A DNA stretch of 64,000 nucleotides, taken from Ectobacillus polymachus. GTDB lineage: Bacteria; Bacillota; Bacilli; Bacillales; Bacillaceae_G. This document shows, in pieces, positions 26,211 to 35,881 of this stretch (within the stretch, counting starts at the first letter, position 1; each line of letters starts with the position of its first letter). Position numbers and translations under genes: made by a program. The notes beneath the pieces were generated by a model. That model had not been told where the DNA came from. It did not search any database and saw only the letters and a program-made list of their open reading frames with translations. The DNA is taken from NCBI RefSeq assembly GCF_048159605.1, contig NZ_JBLREB010000001.1, forward strand, positions 1,984,001-2,048,000, given 5' to 3'.

Positions 26211-26522
26211 ATGAATTGGAAAAGCATACTCCTCGGTGTAGGTTTAGGCTTTACTGCAGGATATTTAGTGGCAAATCAGCTTCAGCAGGATGGGCATATT
26301 TCTGCTGATAAAGCTTTGAAAATGGCAAAAAAAGTGTTTGAAGAAAAAGGGGAAATTACAGGTTCTTGGATCCACATGGTTCCTGAAGTGTGGGAAAATC
26401 AGGATATAACATATGATGTATACCGCGGCGGCGTAACGACTATGATCGGAGACGAGCAAAGTCGCTATGAATTTCTACTTGACGCTAAAACAGGATCAGT
26501 ATTAAACGTCATTAAAGGATAA
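26211..26522 (+). CDS. ytzB: PepSY-domain protein YtzB
   Basis: A 103-residue protein with an N-terminal membrane or signal segment (residues about 5-22, SILLGVGLGFTAGYLVAN) and a PepSY-type domain (ISADKALKMAKKVFEEKG ... YDVYRGGVTTMIG ... EFLLDAKTGSVLNVIKG), probably outside the membrane. PepSY domains are often inhibitors of proteases. Start at ATG 26211, after TTGAGGTGAAACTT; the GTG at 26202 lies inside the ribosome site. It is monocistronic, convergent with ytnP and shares its terminator. Confidence 0.85.
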   Translation: MNWKSILLGVGLGFTAGYLVANQLQQDGHISADKALKMAKKVFEEKGEITGSWIHMVPEVWENQDITYDVYRGGVTTMIGDEQSRYEFLLDAKTGSVLNVIKG

Positions 26523-26570
26523 AGTAACTTCAGTATGTTTTCTGTTCGTTTGCTGGATTCCTCATTATAC

Positions 26571-26606
26571 AAACAAACCCCTCTTACGTTAAGAGGGGTT
26601 TGTTTG
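26571..26606. terminator. Bidirectional terminator of ytzB and ytnP
   Basis: The 16-bp perfect stem AAACAAACCCCTCTTA / TAAGAGGGGTTTGTTT with a 3-base loop overlaps the last codons of ytnP. Confidence 0.85.
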
Positions 26607-27444
26607 TAGTTACAGGAATGTTTTCTATCATGTTTCCTTGCTCATCCCATTTCACTGCACGATAATAAGCATCATGATAAAACGTAAACCATGCTTTCTC
26701 TTTTAATCCAAAGCCAATCCAATCTTGCTTCTGATAAATACTTGTCATTGGGTAATCATCATAAGCCATAACCCAAAGAGGATTTTGATGCGCATGTGTT
26801 GGCATAATGTCAGCCATATGAAGGAGCGTATCTTCTCGATCTTTCACAAGGATAATAGCATGTCCATCACTATGTCCTCCAGTATGAACCATTGTAACGC
26901 CTTCGGTAACTGTTATTTTTTCTTTAAAAGGAACAACTTGATCCTGGATACTTTCCCAGTTTTCTTTCCAATATGTATTACCTGAGCGAACGTTAGGATT
27001 CTTCATCTCCTCCCATTCCGTTAGGGAAACAAATATCTTAGCTTTCGAGAAAGTAGGTACAAATTTCGTTCCATCCCATTTCGTAAGCCCGCAAGCATGG
27101 TCAAAATGAAGATGAGTCATTAATACATAATGAATATCCTCTGCCTTAAGTCCTAGCTCATGCAAACATAATTCAACATTCGATTCCTCTGTTACACCTT
27201 GATTACGCTTCATCTTATCATTTAATTTTTCATTACCAATTCCTGAATCAATTAACATATTTCCGTTCTTAGTTTGAAGAAGAATCGGATCTGTACGCAA
27301 AAGAATTCTATTGTCTTCATTCGATTCATATTTTCGTGACCAAAGTGCTTTCGGAACTACACCAAACATTGCACCACCATCTAGATGCGTATTCCCCCCT
27401 TGTAGCCATGTAACTCGTATATCCCCAATTTGTAACGTATCCAT
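26584..27444 (-). CDS. ytnP: Metallo-beta-lactamase-fold lactonase YtnP
   Basis: A 286-residue MBL-fold hydrolase. B. subtilis YtnP is a lactonase that quenches a Streptomyces signalling compound. The zinc signature HLHFDHACG is present near residues 108-116, with later metal histidines in GGHSDGH (near 190) and a terminal HDAYYR. Start at 27444 (MDTLQIGD), with GGGGAGTGGG upstream; the frame extended to 27489 lacks a ribosome site. The signalling role is from the orthologue; the hydrolase fold is seen directly. Confidence 0.88.
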   Translation of the reverse strand: MDTLQIGDIRVTWLQGGNTHLDGGAMFGVVPKALWSRKYESNEDNRILLRTDPILLQTKNGNMLIDSGIGNEKLNDKMKRNQGVTEESNVELCLHELGLKAEDIHYVLMTHLHFDHACGLTKWDGTKFVPTFSKAKIFVSLTEWEEMKNPNVRSGNTYWKENWESIQDQVVPFKEKITVTEGVTMVHTGGHSDGHAIILVKDREDTLLHMADIMPTHAHQNPLWVMAYDDYPMTSIYQKQDWIGFGLKEKAWFTFYHDAYYRAVKWDEQGNMIENIPVTTNKPLLT

Positions 27445-27539
27445 ACTTCCCACTCCCCTATTTTTGTGTCTTTCTCTATCTTCCCCCAAAATAGATTACC
27501 AAAAATGGAAAAATAAAGGTATAATGTATTTTACCATAA

Positions 27540-27569
27540 AAAAAAGTCTGTGCGTGTATGGCACAGACT
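27540..27569 (-). terminator. Terminator of trmB
   Basis: AGTCTGTGC / GCACAGACT arms run leftward into eight T residues and overlap the trmB stop codon. Confidence 0.85.
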
Positions 27570-28209
27570 AATTGTTAAATTTTGCTTCCACCCTGTAAAT
27601 TCGATTTCCTTTTTGTGAAAATTTTTCTTCATATTCCGTCATAATATTTCCTTCAAAATCACTATGATGAAGATCAAGACTCACATATTGTAGAATCATA
27701 CCATATTGTGAAATGCTGCATAGTGAATATTCAAATAAACCTTGGTTATCTGTTTTAAAATGAATTTCTCCACCTTGTACAAGCACCTGTTCGTAATTGT
27801 GCAAAAATTGTTTATAAGTTAATCGCCGCTTCTCATGGCGAGTCTTCGGCCAAGGATCAGAGAAATTTAAATATACACGTTGTATTTCTCCATCTGCAAA
27901 AAATTCCGTTATATCTTTTGCATCTTTATAAATAAGTTTTAAATTCGGCAATTCCTCTTGAATCAGTTTATCAAGTGCATCGACAATAACACTTGAATAT
28001 TTCTCTATTCCAATATAATTTACCGTGGGATTTGCCTTAGCCATTCCATAAATAAAACGGCCTCTTCCCGTACCTACTTCAATATGAATGGGATTATGAT
28101 TTGAAAACACATCAGCCCATTTTCCCTTGTGCTCCTCAGGATTTGATATAACGAATTGTGGATGATTTTGTATCATCTCATTAGCATAGGGTTTAAATCT
28201 TAGACGCAT
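27568..28209 (-). CDS. trmB: tRNA (guanine-N7-)-methyltransferase TrmB
   Basis: TrmB, 213 residues, methylates G46 of tRNAs using SAM. The SAM-binding IEVGTGRGRFIYGMA (residues about 43-57) and the family motif FSDPWPKTRHEKRRL (about 117-131) are intact. The length equals that of B. subtilis TrmB. It is monocistronic with its own terminator, between ytnP and the divergent ytzH, as in B. subtilis (ytmQ). Confidence 0.96.
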   Translation of the reverse strand: MRLRFKPYANEMIQNHPQFVISNPEEHKGKWADVFSNHNPIHIEVGTGRGRFIYGMAKANPTVNYIGIEKYSSVIVDALDKLIQEELPNLKLIYKDAKDITEFFADGEIQRVYLNFSDPWPKTRHEKRRLTYKQFLHNYEQVLVQGGEIHFKTDNQGLFEYSLCSISQYGMILQYVSLDLHHSDFEGNIMTEYEEKFSQKGNRIYRVEAKFNN

Positions 28210-28285
28210 TTGAAAACCTCTTCCTCTCTATCGGATCAAAGCAAAGCAGATTTGCGAATAAAAGTAGTAAAACTCACAGAAACTA

Positions 28286-28336
28286 AATAAAGTGAAAGCT
28301 CCTATTAGGGGTTTTCCCTTTAATAGGGGATAAATA
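28286..28336. repeat. Degenerate bcr1-like 5' hairpin
   Basis: AATAAAGTGAAAGCTCCTATTAGGGG followed by an inverted partner (CCTTTAATAGGGG) has the opening and first hairpin of the full bcr1-like repeat at 52724-52879, but lacks the rest. It precedes ytzH. Confidence 0.45.
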
Positions 28337-28355
28337 GGATTACAAAGGATGTGTA

Positions 28356-28640
28356 TTGTACATGACAATCAGTCACGAGCATCAGTTAATGATTTTGAAA
28401 GATATTTTGCAAAACCAACAACTCGATTGTAATGGTACTGTCTCAGAATGTGAACAGCTGGAACGTCTCATTAAATCATTACTAACCAATGATAATATAA
28501 CTGACGAAACGAAGCTTATGCTATCTGACATATACCATTATAGTCAATCCGGAAAAAATTCCTCTGATTTACAAGAGCATATTTCGAATCATCAAAATCA
28601 AATTTCACAATGGGTTTCAGGAATGGATAGCTTTTCCTAA
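28356..28640 (+). CDS. ytzH: YtzH-like protein
   Basis: A 94-residue soluble helical protein matching the YtzH-like family by position and content (HEHQLMILKDILQNQQLD at the N-terminus). Function unknown. The TTG at 28356 has AAAGG seven bases upstream and is preferred; an in-frame ATG two codons later (28362) is the alternative. Its stop lies one base from the convergent ytmP stop. In B. subtilis ytzH neighbours ytmP and trmB, as here. Confidence 0.75.
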   Translation: MYMTISHEHQLMILKDILQNQQLDCNGTVSECEQLERLIKSLLTNDNITDETKLMLSDIYHYSQSGKNSSDLQEHISNHQNQISQWVSGMDSFS

Positions 28641-28641
28641 G

Positions 28642-29433
28642 CTATGACAATTGCTGAGTGATATAAGAAAGCCAATAATCCATCTCGTACTGTTTCTTCT
28701 TTTTTGTATACCATTGAAGAGATAGAATGGATTGTGCAATAACATACCATTTCATACGACGGAGTAAGGAATCATTTAGCTCCGTCCCATAATTTTTTAA
28801 CCACTCCGCCCATTCCTCCCTCGGAATGTAGAAATGGAGAAGCATACCAATATCAAGAGCAGGATCTGCAATAACTGCTCCATCCCAATCAATTAAATAC
28901 AATTGATCATTATCTGATAGTAGCCAATTATTATGATTTACATCACAATGGCATACCGTTACATGATCACACTTTATTTCAGCAAGCGATTCTTGTAAAT
29001 AGTGCAATGCCTGCCTAACAGGCTCCTTTTGTTTCACTTCTTCATCAAGGGAATCATGTATTTGTTCTAAGAGTTGGCTCGCTTCTAGCGGTGTTTTCCC
29101 AAGCTTTTCAATCATATGCAATAATGCCTCAGACATATGAATTTTCTTAAGCAGCAGCGCAACTCGTTCTTCTTTCATATCTTCAGGCTCTAGCTTATGC
29201 CCTTTTAAACATACTTGAGCTGAAATAACATCTCCACTCGTAATACGCTTTGTCCATAGCAGCTTGGGAACAATGCCTTCTGCCGATAAAACCGCTAGAA
29301 AGGGGGATGAATTTCGTTTTAAAAACAACTTACGCTCCCCTTGTTCAGCAAAATAAGCCTCACCAGTAGCACCGCCAGCAGGAATTATGTCCCAATCTTC
29401 TCCTAGTATATGTTCTAACCATTCCATTTCCAT
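28642..29433 (-). CDS. ytmP: Aminoglycoside/choline-kinase-like phosphotransferase YtmP
   Basis: A 263-residue protein kinase-like small-molecule phosphotransferase (APH/ChoK fold). The catalytic loop CHCDVNHNNWLL (near 162-173) and the metal-binding LIDWDGAVIADPALD (near 179-193) are intact; the N-lobe lysine lies in RKLFLKRNSS near 40. The substrate is unknown; related enzymes act on choline, thiamine or aminoglycosides. The ribosome site before the start is weak. It is convergent with ytzH. Confidence 0.85.
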   Translation of the reverse strand: MEMEWLEHILGEDWDIIPAGGATGEAYFAEQGERKLFLKRNSSPFLAVLSAEGIVPKLLWTKRITSGDVISAQVCLKGHKLEPEDMKEERVALLLKKIHMSEALLHMIEKLGKTPLEASQLLEQIHDSLDEEVKQKEPVRQALHYLQESLAEIKCDHVTVCHCDVNHNNWLLSDNDQLYLIDWDGAVIADPALDIGMLLHFYIPREEWAEWLKNYGTELNDSLLRRMKWYVIAQSILSLQWYTKKKKQYEMDYWLSYITQQLS

Positions 29434-29747
29434 TATCCATCAACAATTCCTTTTGGTGATTTTTATTCATAGCTCTTGGCACATTTCCTTCTCTAATATA
29501 AGCAAGTTTTTTACATCTTTTGAAAACTGCATTAGAAGGCTTTGCGTAAGGAACTACACTTTTTCCTATTGTATCCGAAACGATATACATACTATCCTAC
29601 CATTATTTATAAAAGGATCATGCCTTATAAAAACTTTTTTATACTCATCTGTCTCACAAAAAAGAGAGCTATTTTGGCTTTCATACCAGAATAGCTACCT
29701 TTGACAATTCTACCTTTATTCGATTCTTATCGTCAAGTAGGGAATCG
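29434..29747. other. Intergenic interval between ytmP and amyX
   Basis: Apart from the amyX terminator (29655-29698) no convincing feature is seen. A minus-strand ORF of 76 codons overlaps the ytmP start in another frame, but has no recognisable family and no good ribosome site. Confidence 0.5.
29655..29698 (-). terminator. Terminator of amyX
   Basis: AGCTATTCTGG / CCAAAATAGCT arms are followed leftward by CTCTTTTTT, about 50 bases after the amyX stop. Confidence 0.75.
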
Positions 29748-31892
29748 TCATGATTTTGCCAATATATATGAACTAATTGGAAATACTAATAATACCGGCT
29801 CTTGAATACGATACATCGGGCTAGTCGAAGCAGCAACATTATCCGCTAGCACCTGCCATTCTCCAAAATCAGGAAGTATAATTTGTTTTGTATAATCCGT
29901 ATTATTTAACACGACAAGAATGTTTTTCCATGGTCCGTATTCTTGTACATCACATAACTCATACATAATAACAGAATCGGGAGCCTGGAGAAAGCGTAAG
30001 TGCCTCCGAACAAGATCCGTTGAAGGTAAGCGAAAGGCGCCATGTTTTTTACGAATTGCTATCATTCCTTTAATATACTCTACATGATGTAGATTTGCTT
30101 CCTTACGTTCCCAATCAATTTGATTAATATAGTCAGGGGAGTTGTAGCTATTTTCTATTCCTTTCTTTGTTCGGAAAAATTCCTGACCTGCATGTAAAAA
30201 TGGAATTCCTTGCGATAACAGAGTAATCGTAGTTGCTAAACGATGCCGTCTCTTTCGTATATCCTCGCTATCATCTTTATTGCTCACCTTTAATTTATCC
30301 CACATAGTAGCATTATCATGTGATTCCACATAATTTATCGTTTGATAAGGTTCAAGAAATGGACTAAGTTTATCTATTTCAATAGGAATACTACCTGCAA
30401 TAAACGTTTTCATATATTCTACATTGGCACTACTTCCAAATGCATATCCTCGATCATAAAGATTAAATGTACTGCCCTTCACTGTATCTCGAAATGCATC
30501 ATTAAATTGTGCGATATTCGGCATTTGAGCAGCATTACGAAGGGTTGCTTTTTGATCCTGTGCAAGAGGAGTATCCATATCCCATCCTTCTCCAAGCAGC
30601 ATAACATCTTTCTTAATTCGATTGATTTCATTACGTATTTCATTCATTGTCTCAATATCTAAAATTCCCATTAAATCAAATCTAAATCCGTCTACTTCAT
30701 ATTCCTCTAGCCAATATAATACGGAGTCTTTAATAAATTTGCGTACCATTTTTCTTTCAGAGGCTATATCATTTCCAACCCCTGTCCCATTAGACGGCAT
30801 TCCATCCTTATCGTGACGAAAATAATAGCCTGGTACAAGCAATTCAAATGAAGAAGTCTCTCGTATATAAACATGATTATACACAACATCCATAATCACA
30901 CGAATTCCATGCTTATGAAGGGTTTGAATCATCCGTTTTACTTCTAGTATTCGTGCATATGGGTTATCTGCATCACTTGCATAACTCCCTTCTGGCACGT
31001 TGTAATGAAGTGGATTATAGCCCCAATTGTAACTTGTTTGCGGTAGAAGCTCATCTACACCCGCAAAATCATTAAACGGTAACAACTCAAGATGTGTAAT
31101 ACCAAGCTCCTTTAAATAAGCTAATCCTGTACTTGAACCATCAAGGCCTTTTGTTCTTTCTTCCGTAAGTCCTTTATACTTTCCTTTGCAAACAACCCCG
31201 CTCTCAGGATGGTTCGTAAAATCACGAATATGTGCTTCGTAAATAATGGCGTCGCTTAAAGGGCAGGGAGGAAGAGCTAGTTCCTCTTTCTTTACTCTTG
31301 TTTTCTCTAAGTCAATGATAATACCATAAACTCCATTGCTAGATACCGCCTTTGCGTACGGATCAATTGCTTCACGCCACTGATGATTGATATACACACA
31401 AATCGTATAGTAAGCTCCCTCACAATTTCCTACTATCTCGGCTCGCCATACTCCATTTTGCTCCCGAATCATTTCATTTTCTTTATATCCACTTAGATCA
31501 TAGAATCGTACCTTTGCTTTCGTAGCAGTAGGTGCCCATACTTTGCAGATTGTTTTTTCAAGGGTAAATGTCACACCTAAATCATTTCCATCATAATAAT
31601 AGGTGTTATCGAATGCCTGAGTTCGAATAACCGCTCCTATTTGTAAATCAATTTCATTATTTCGTTCATCTACAACACGATACGTCTCTCCCATTTCTAA
31701 AGACGTTTCTACCTTACATTCATATTTCGTAAATTCCTGGAATTCGATTATTTTCTCTATGTTAAGATTCCATTCAGACTCATGACTTTTCAAACGAAAT
31801 TTACTTGATACACCATACGCTTTTGACAGCAAAATTGTAATAAAGTCCATTCGATCTATATACGCTTCAAATGCGTTCTCGACTTTAAGCAT
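29748..31892 (-). CDS. amyX: Type I pullulanase AmyX
   Basis: A 714-residue debranching enzyme (B. subtilis 718 aa) that cleaves alpha-1,6 links in pullulan and starch. It has no signal peptide and is probably intracellular, acting on imported maltodextrins. N-terminal accessory domains (about 1-215) precede the GH13 barrel. Motifs seen: YNWGYNP (type I pullulanase mark, near 289), DVVYNHV (near 330), GFRFDLMG with the catalytic Asp (near 402), GEGWD with the acid Glu (near 440) and ESHDN (near 520). A cre-like site overlaps the likely promoter, suggesting catabolite repression. Confidence 0.95.
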   Translation of the reverse strand: MLKVENAFEAYIDRMDFITILLSKAYGVSSKFRLKSHESEWNLNIEKIIEFQEFTKYECKVETSLEMGETYRVVDERNNEIDLQIGAVIRTQAFDNTYYYDGNDLGVTFTLEKTICKVWAPTATKAKVRFYDLSGYKENEMIREQNGVWRAEIVGNCEGAYYTICVYINHQWREAIDPYAKAVSSNGVYGIIIDLEKTRVKKEELALPPCPLSDAIIYEAHIRDFTNHPESGVVCKGKYKGLTEERTKGLDGSSTGLAYLKELGITHLELLPFNDFAGVDELLPQTSYNWGYNPLHYNVPEGSYASDADNPYARILEVKRMIQTLHKHGIRVIMDVVYNHVYIRETSSFELLVPGYYFRHDKDGMPSNGTGVGNDIASERKMVRKFIKDSVLYWLEEYEVDGFRFDLMGILDIETMNEIRNEINRIKKDVMLLGEGWDMDTPLAQDQKATLRNAAQMPNIAQFNDAFRDTVKGSTFNLYDRGYAFGSSANVEYMKTFIAGSIPIEIDKLSPFLEPYQTINYVESHDNATMWDKLKVSNKDDSEDIRKRRHRLATTITLLSQGIPFLHAGQEFFRTKKGIENSYNSPDYINQIDWERKEANLHHVEYIKGMIAIRKKHGAFRLPSTDLVRRHLRFLQAPDSVIMYELCDVQEYGPWKNILVVLNNTDYTKQIILPDFGEWQVLADNVAASTSPMYRIQEPVLLVFPISSYILAKS

Positions 31893-31975
31893 TGCTGTAA
31901 TTCACCATCCTCTAACTCTTTTCAAGCCGTAATCGTTTATTTAAGCTGTCTATACTATACTATATTCTCTTCTTC

Positions 31976-31989
31976 CGTAAACGTTTTCA
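31976..31989 (-). promoter_or_regulatory. Candidate cre site at the amyX promoter
   Basis: On the minus strand TGAAAACGTTTACG matches the cre consensus at 13 of 14 positions, about 85 bases before amyX. It overlaps a TTTACG -35-like box, with TATAGT 16 bases downstream. Confidence 0.5.
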
Positions 31990-32004
31990 TTATCTCGTGA
32001 TTTC

Positions 32005-32052
32005 CATAAAGTGAAACTGCCCGAAAGTAGAAGGTCTTAGCGCCCATTAATG
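32005..32052. repeat. Miniature bcr1-like repeat
   Basis: CATAAAGTGAAACTGCCC is followed directly by AAGGTCTTAGCGCCCATTAA: the left and right ends of the full bcr1-like unit joined without its middle. It lies between thpR and amyX. Confidence 0.5.
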
Positions 32053-32580
32053 TAGGAGTGGAAATGTAGCGATTTCTTCATACTTAGGTGTTGCATCCAT
32101 ATGTGTAGCAAATAAAGAGAAGGAATCAACCGAAAATGAAAGAGGTGCAATTGTCATCTTATTTTCAAATGAATTTTCATTTCCCCAACGTTTAGCCAGT
32201 GTAATATGTGGTTGATATGGACGTTTATCTAGCGAGTATCCCAAATTTGTACAAACTTCGTATATGTAAGCTTGCAATGAAATAATTTCTGCTGATTGCG
32301 AAACACCTGCCCACAAAATACGCGGACGATCCTCCATTCCAAATGTATGTATACCTTGAATATCAAGAGAAAAACTGGATACAGGAATACCCTTTAAGAG
32401 GGGCTGAAAAGAAGAAAGAGCTGAAATAGCTTCTCCTAAAAATGCAAGTGTTATATGATAATCGTCTTTATGGGTCCAAGTTCGAAAGGAAAGGTGTTGC
32501 TCATTTTGTGAGCGCCACCATGCTAACTTTTCTTTTACATAAGACGGTAAAGGAATAGCAAAAAAATAATGGTTTTTCAT
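32047..32580 (-). CDS. thpR: RNA 2',3'-cyclic phosphodiesterase (2H family)
   Basis: A 177-residue 2H phosphoesterase of the LigT/ThpR family, which opens 2',3'-cyclic phosphates on RNA. Both catalytic H-x-T/S-h motifs are present: HITLAFLG (His42) and HITLAKRW (near 125). The length is typical. It is cytoplasmic. Its biological role in Bacillus is unclear. Its stop overlaps the edge of a miniature bcr1-like repeat. Confidence 0.9.
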   Translation of the reverse strand: MKNHYFFAIPLPSYVKEKLAWWRSQNEQHLSFRTWTHKDDYHITLAFLGEAISALSSFQPLLKGIPVSSFSLDIQGIHTFGMEDRPRILWAGVSQSAEIISLQAYIYEVCTNLGYSLDKRPYQPHITLAKRWGNENSFENKMTIAPLSFSVDSFSLFATHMDATPKYEEIATFPLLH

Positions 32581-32728
32581 TTAAAAATCATTCTCCCATC
32601 TGCATGAAGCCTTCTCTCGTGTGAAGAGGTTTACTATTAGCTGTATTGTCCCTCATTAACTCGGTAGACATCCGCTTTTAGAGATAACTTACTGTAAAGT
32701 AGGAAGAAACTATCTTGGAAGCTTTACT

Positions 32729-33922
32729 TTATACTAGTTCGTTCTGCTTCATTCGAGAGGGAACTTTATTTCTGAATATTAGAATTAACAAGAAAATGCC
32801 AATACATGTGAGTACAAAATAACAAAAATATATGGCTTGTATCCCAAAATAATCCATGAGAATTCCGCCAATTATCGTACTAAACCAGGTTCCCAATCCA
32901 CTGCCTGCTGATGCATACAATGTAACAGCGGTAGATTGCATCGAATCAGAAGAAAGGCTACGAACATACTGCAAAGCAGCTGGTACGAAAAAACCAATCG
33001 ATATACCTTGGGCAATAGTCGTAATATAAATAAGCAATAACGGAGGCTCAAAAAAATAAAACAACCAACGAATCGCTGAAACAGCAGATGATAAAATAAG
33101 AATTTGACCTACGCCTAGCTTACTCATCCAATAGGAGGATATTCTCATAAACGGCGCTTCACTCCCTGCAGAAAGTAAAAACATAATCCCTACCGCAGTT
33201 AATGTCCCGCCAAGCTCCATAATTAACAAGCCAAAATACGTATTATTCGCATTAATAGGACCAAAGATAAAAAACGAACTACATAAAAACAATAGAAATT
33301 CACGTTTTTTAAAAAGGACCTTACATCCTTGTAAAAGATTGACTTCTAAATTTGTCCCTTGTTTTGGAAGGGTCGACGTCAATATTGCTCCAGCAAACAT
33401 AAATACTGCAAACAAGTAGAATATAATTACTGTTCCAAAGCTTTGCGAAGCTCTTCCAGCAACGAAAACTGCAATAGCAAATCCAAGGGAACCATATAGA
33501 CGAATTCCCCCGTAGTTATCCTGCCCCTTTTGCACATAATTAAGAGCGATACTATCAGAAATCGGAATAATTGCACTTTGTGAAAATGCCAACGCAAATG
33601 AGATAATCACAAGAATCGCGTAAGTTGCAGTGGTTGCATACAAAAAGCCGATGATACCTGTTGCTAACAAAGTAAAAAATAATACTTCACGAGGTTTTTG
33701 CGTATAATCACATAGAATTCCCCATAATGGTTGAATGAAAATCATAACAATTGGTCCAATTGACGTAATCGTACCAATCTGTGTTCCAGATAAATGCAGT
33801 GAATCTTTCAAATATACGCCAAGTAAAGGCATTAAAACGCCTAATCCAAAAAAAATGAAAAAATAATAGAATCGAAACATTATACTAGTCTTCTTCGATT
33901 CCTTCTGTATGGATATCTCCAT
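32729..33922 (-). CDS. MFS transporter (12-TM)
   Basis: A 397-residue major facilitator protein with about 12 hydrophobic segments. The start at 33922 (MEISIQKESKK) has AAAGGGTGG upstream; the frame extended to 33973 does not. The loop 2-3 signature is loose (WGILCDYTQKPREVLF near 62-77). The fold resembles the LacY/nucleoside-symporter-like MFS group rather than drug exporters. The substrate is unknown and no regulator gene lies next to it. It stands alone between thpR and pepV. Confidence 0.8.
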   Translation of the reverse strand: MEISIQKESKKTSIMFRFYYFFIFFGLGVLMPLLGVYLKDSLHLSGTQIGTITSIGPIVMIFIQPLWGILCDYTQKPREVLFFTLLATGIIGFLYATTATYAILVIISFALAFSQSAIIPISDSIALNYVQKGQDNYGGIRLYGSLGFAIAVFVAGRASQSFGTVIIFYLFAVFMFAGAILTSTLPKQGTNLEVNLLQGCKVLFKKREFLLFLCSSFFIFGPINANNTYFGLLIMELGGTLTAVGIMFLLSAGSEAPFMRISSYWMSKLGVGQILILSSAVSAIRWLFYFFEPPLLLIYITTIAQGISIGFFVPAALQYVRSLSSDSMQSTAVTLYASAGSGLGTWFSTIIGGILMDYFGIQAIYFCYFVLTCIGIFLLILIFRNKVPSRMKQNELV

Positions 33923-33947
33923 GTATTCCACCCTTTCCAAACAGTAA

Positions 33948-34003
33948 AAAGAAAGAGATAGAGCTGTCTCCACAGTATTTTCCTTTTGGGATAGCCCTAT
34001 CTC
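33948..34003 (-). terminator. Terminator of pepV
   Basis: GAGATAGGGCTATCC pairs with an imperfect partner GA.AGCTCTATCTC, followed leftward by a T-rich run, between pepV and the MFS gene. Confidence 0.6.
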
Positions 34004-34066
34004 ATGAATAATCGGTTATCAGCTGCATGCCTTGACTCTTGCATGTTAAGCTTCTAGCCTTTCCTA

Positions 34067-35467
34067 TTATTTAGCCAATTCATAGATAGCTTGTGCATAG
34101 ATTGCAGTTGCTTTTATTAAATCATCAATCTCGATATATTCATCCTTTTGATGCGCAAGCTCTTCCTTTCCTGGAAATAATGGACCAAATGCGACTCCTG
34201 CTTTTAATGAACGTGCATACGTACCGCCGCCAATAGATAATAGGGTAGCTGGTTTACCCGTTTGCTCTTCATAGACACGCCCTAGTCTTTGAATGAGAAC
34301 GTGATCCTTATCGACATGATGTGGCTTCGAATCAGATACATCTCCTACCAAAAATCCATTCTCTTTTGCATTTGTTTCGAGCGTTTGTAGCATCCACTTG
34401 GCATCTGTTGTCACCGGATAGCGTATGTTTAATCCAAGTGTACCGCCCTCTACTTCACTATAGGACATAAGACCTACATTCACTGTTAAATCCCCTGTAA
34501 TGCTATCCTTATATGAAATTCCTAGTTTTTTACCTAGCGTATCATTTTCAAAATAATCAGCTGCCAACGTAACAAACAAAGCCCCAGCTGAGTCTAATTG
34601 CTCTTCTTTCAAGAAGGCTGCTAACAAAATACCTGCATTTCGTCCTTGTTCTGGAGTAGATCCATGCGCAGATATCCCCTTTATTTCAAACGAAATGACA
34701 TCTTTCTCAAGTGTTGCATGCCCTTCTATTCCTTTTTCCTGTATATAGGTCTTAAACCGCTCTATACTATGTACATCCTTTGTCCGTACTTGTGCTCTCG
34801 CAAAATCTGGCACCATATTTAATCGTCTACCTGATGAAAAGCGAATGAGTGCGATTTCCTCTTTCTTGTCAGATGCAGGCTGCTTTAGATATACATCACA
34901 AATTCCTTTTTCTGCATTAATAATAGGAAAATCAGCATCTGGTGCAAAACCCATCGTTGGCATTTCTTCGTTTTTAAAATAATGATCCACACAACGCCAA
35001 TTGCTTTCTTCATCTGTACCTAAAATCATACGTACTCGCTTTGTTAAAGGTAAGCCTAGCTCTTTCACAATTTTCATAGCATAGTAAGCTGCCATTGTGG
35101 GCCCTTTATCATCAATTGCCCCGCGTGCAATTATTTTTCCATCCCGAATGTTTGCAGCATATGGATCGCTCGTCCAGCCATCGCCTTCCGGTACAACATC
35201 TACGTGACACAATATACCGAGCAATTCCTTTCCTTGTCCCATTTCAAGATGTCCTGCATAACCTTCTAGATTTTTTACAAGAAATCCATCTTTGCTACCC
35301 ATTTGAAGCATATGCGTAAGTGCTTGCTCTATGCCCGTTCCGAATGGAGCACCTTCATGGCCATCCTCTTCGTCAAGTACACTTTTAATTCGTAAAAATT
35401 GTTGCACATCTTCAATGAGTGCTTCTTTTCTTTTTTCTACTTCTTCTAGCCAATTAATATTTGCCAT
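34067..35467 (-). CDS. pepV: Dipeptidase PepV (M20)
   Basis: A 466-residue M20 metallopeptidase of the PepV type. Zinc ligands are visible in LCHVDVVPEGDGW (His87), GAIDDKGPT (Asp119) and the catalytic/metal GTDEESNW (near 151-154); a later lid domain and terminal His (LAHQKDEY) complete the fold. It cleaves dipeptides in the cytoplasm. The length matches B. subtilis YtjP (463). It is monocistronic. Confidence 0.93.
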   Translation of the reverse strand: MANINWLEEVEKRKEALIEDVQQFLRIKSVLDEEDGHEGAPFGTGIEQALTHMLQMGSKDGFLVKNLEGYAGHLEMGQGKELLGILCHVDVVPEGDGWTSDPYAANIRDGKIIARGAIDDKGPTMAAYYAMKIVKELGLPLTKRVRMILGTDEESNWRCVDHYFKNEEMPTMGFAPDADFPIINAEKGICDVYLKQPASDKKEEIALIRFSSGRRLNMVPDFARAQVRTKDVHSIERFKTYIQEKGIEGHATLEKDVISFEIKGISAHGSTPEQGRNAGILLAAFLKEEQLDSAGALFVTLAADYFENDTLGKKLGISYKDSITGDLTVNVGLMSYSEVEGGTLGLNIRYPVTTDAKWMLQTLETNAKENGFLVGDVSDSKPHHVDKDHVLIQRLGRVYEEQTGKPATLLSIGGGTYARSLKAGVAFGPLFPGKEELAHQKDEYIEIDDLIKATAIYAQAIYELAK

Positions 35468-35881
35468 GGAATCACCTACTTTATTTATTATCCTCTTTCA
35501 TCATAGCAAACGGTTATCCATAACGCCAATATTCATGATAAAATAGGACTGTATTGCAATCCACTACTAAAAAAGGGGATGCTATAATTGACTTAAAAAC
35601 ATATGCAACGTGGTTACCTCTTAACGAAGGGTAAAACATATACACTCACGAACATTTGACAAAATGAAGGACTTAGACAGTTTTTGTAGAAATGGATACT
35701 CGATCTTATCTAAGATCTTGTCGACTACTCTCATATCATGCTTTTACATTTTTAATAGTAAAGTTAATTTTCTGTTAAAATACATAAAAAAAACGCATGT
35801 TATTCATGATATGGAGTACAATAAAAACAAAAGAATTCTTTCCCAGTTGAGTCACTATAAAACTCGTGGAGGAGTGGTTTT
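35468..35881. other. 414-bp gene-free interval before ytzE
   Basis: No supported ORF. There is one short palindrome GATCTTA-TC-TAAGATC at 35702-35717 and AT-rich promoter-like sequence around 35775-35830. A 73-codon plus-strand ORF (from 35664) reads into the ytzE start out of frame and is not credible. Confidence 0.5.

Noticed and set aside
29360..29590. 76-aa minus-strand ORF overlapping the start of ytmP in another frame
   Set aside because: No recognisable family, no good ribosome site, and it ends inside ytmP.
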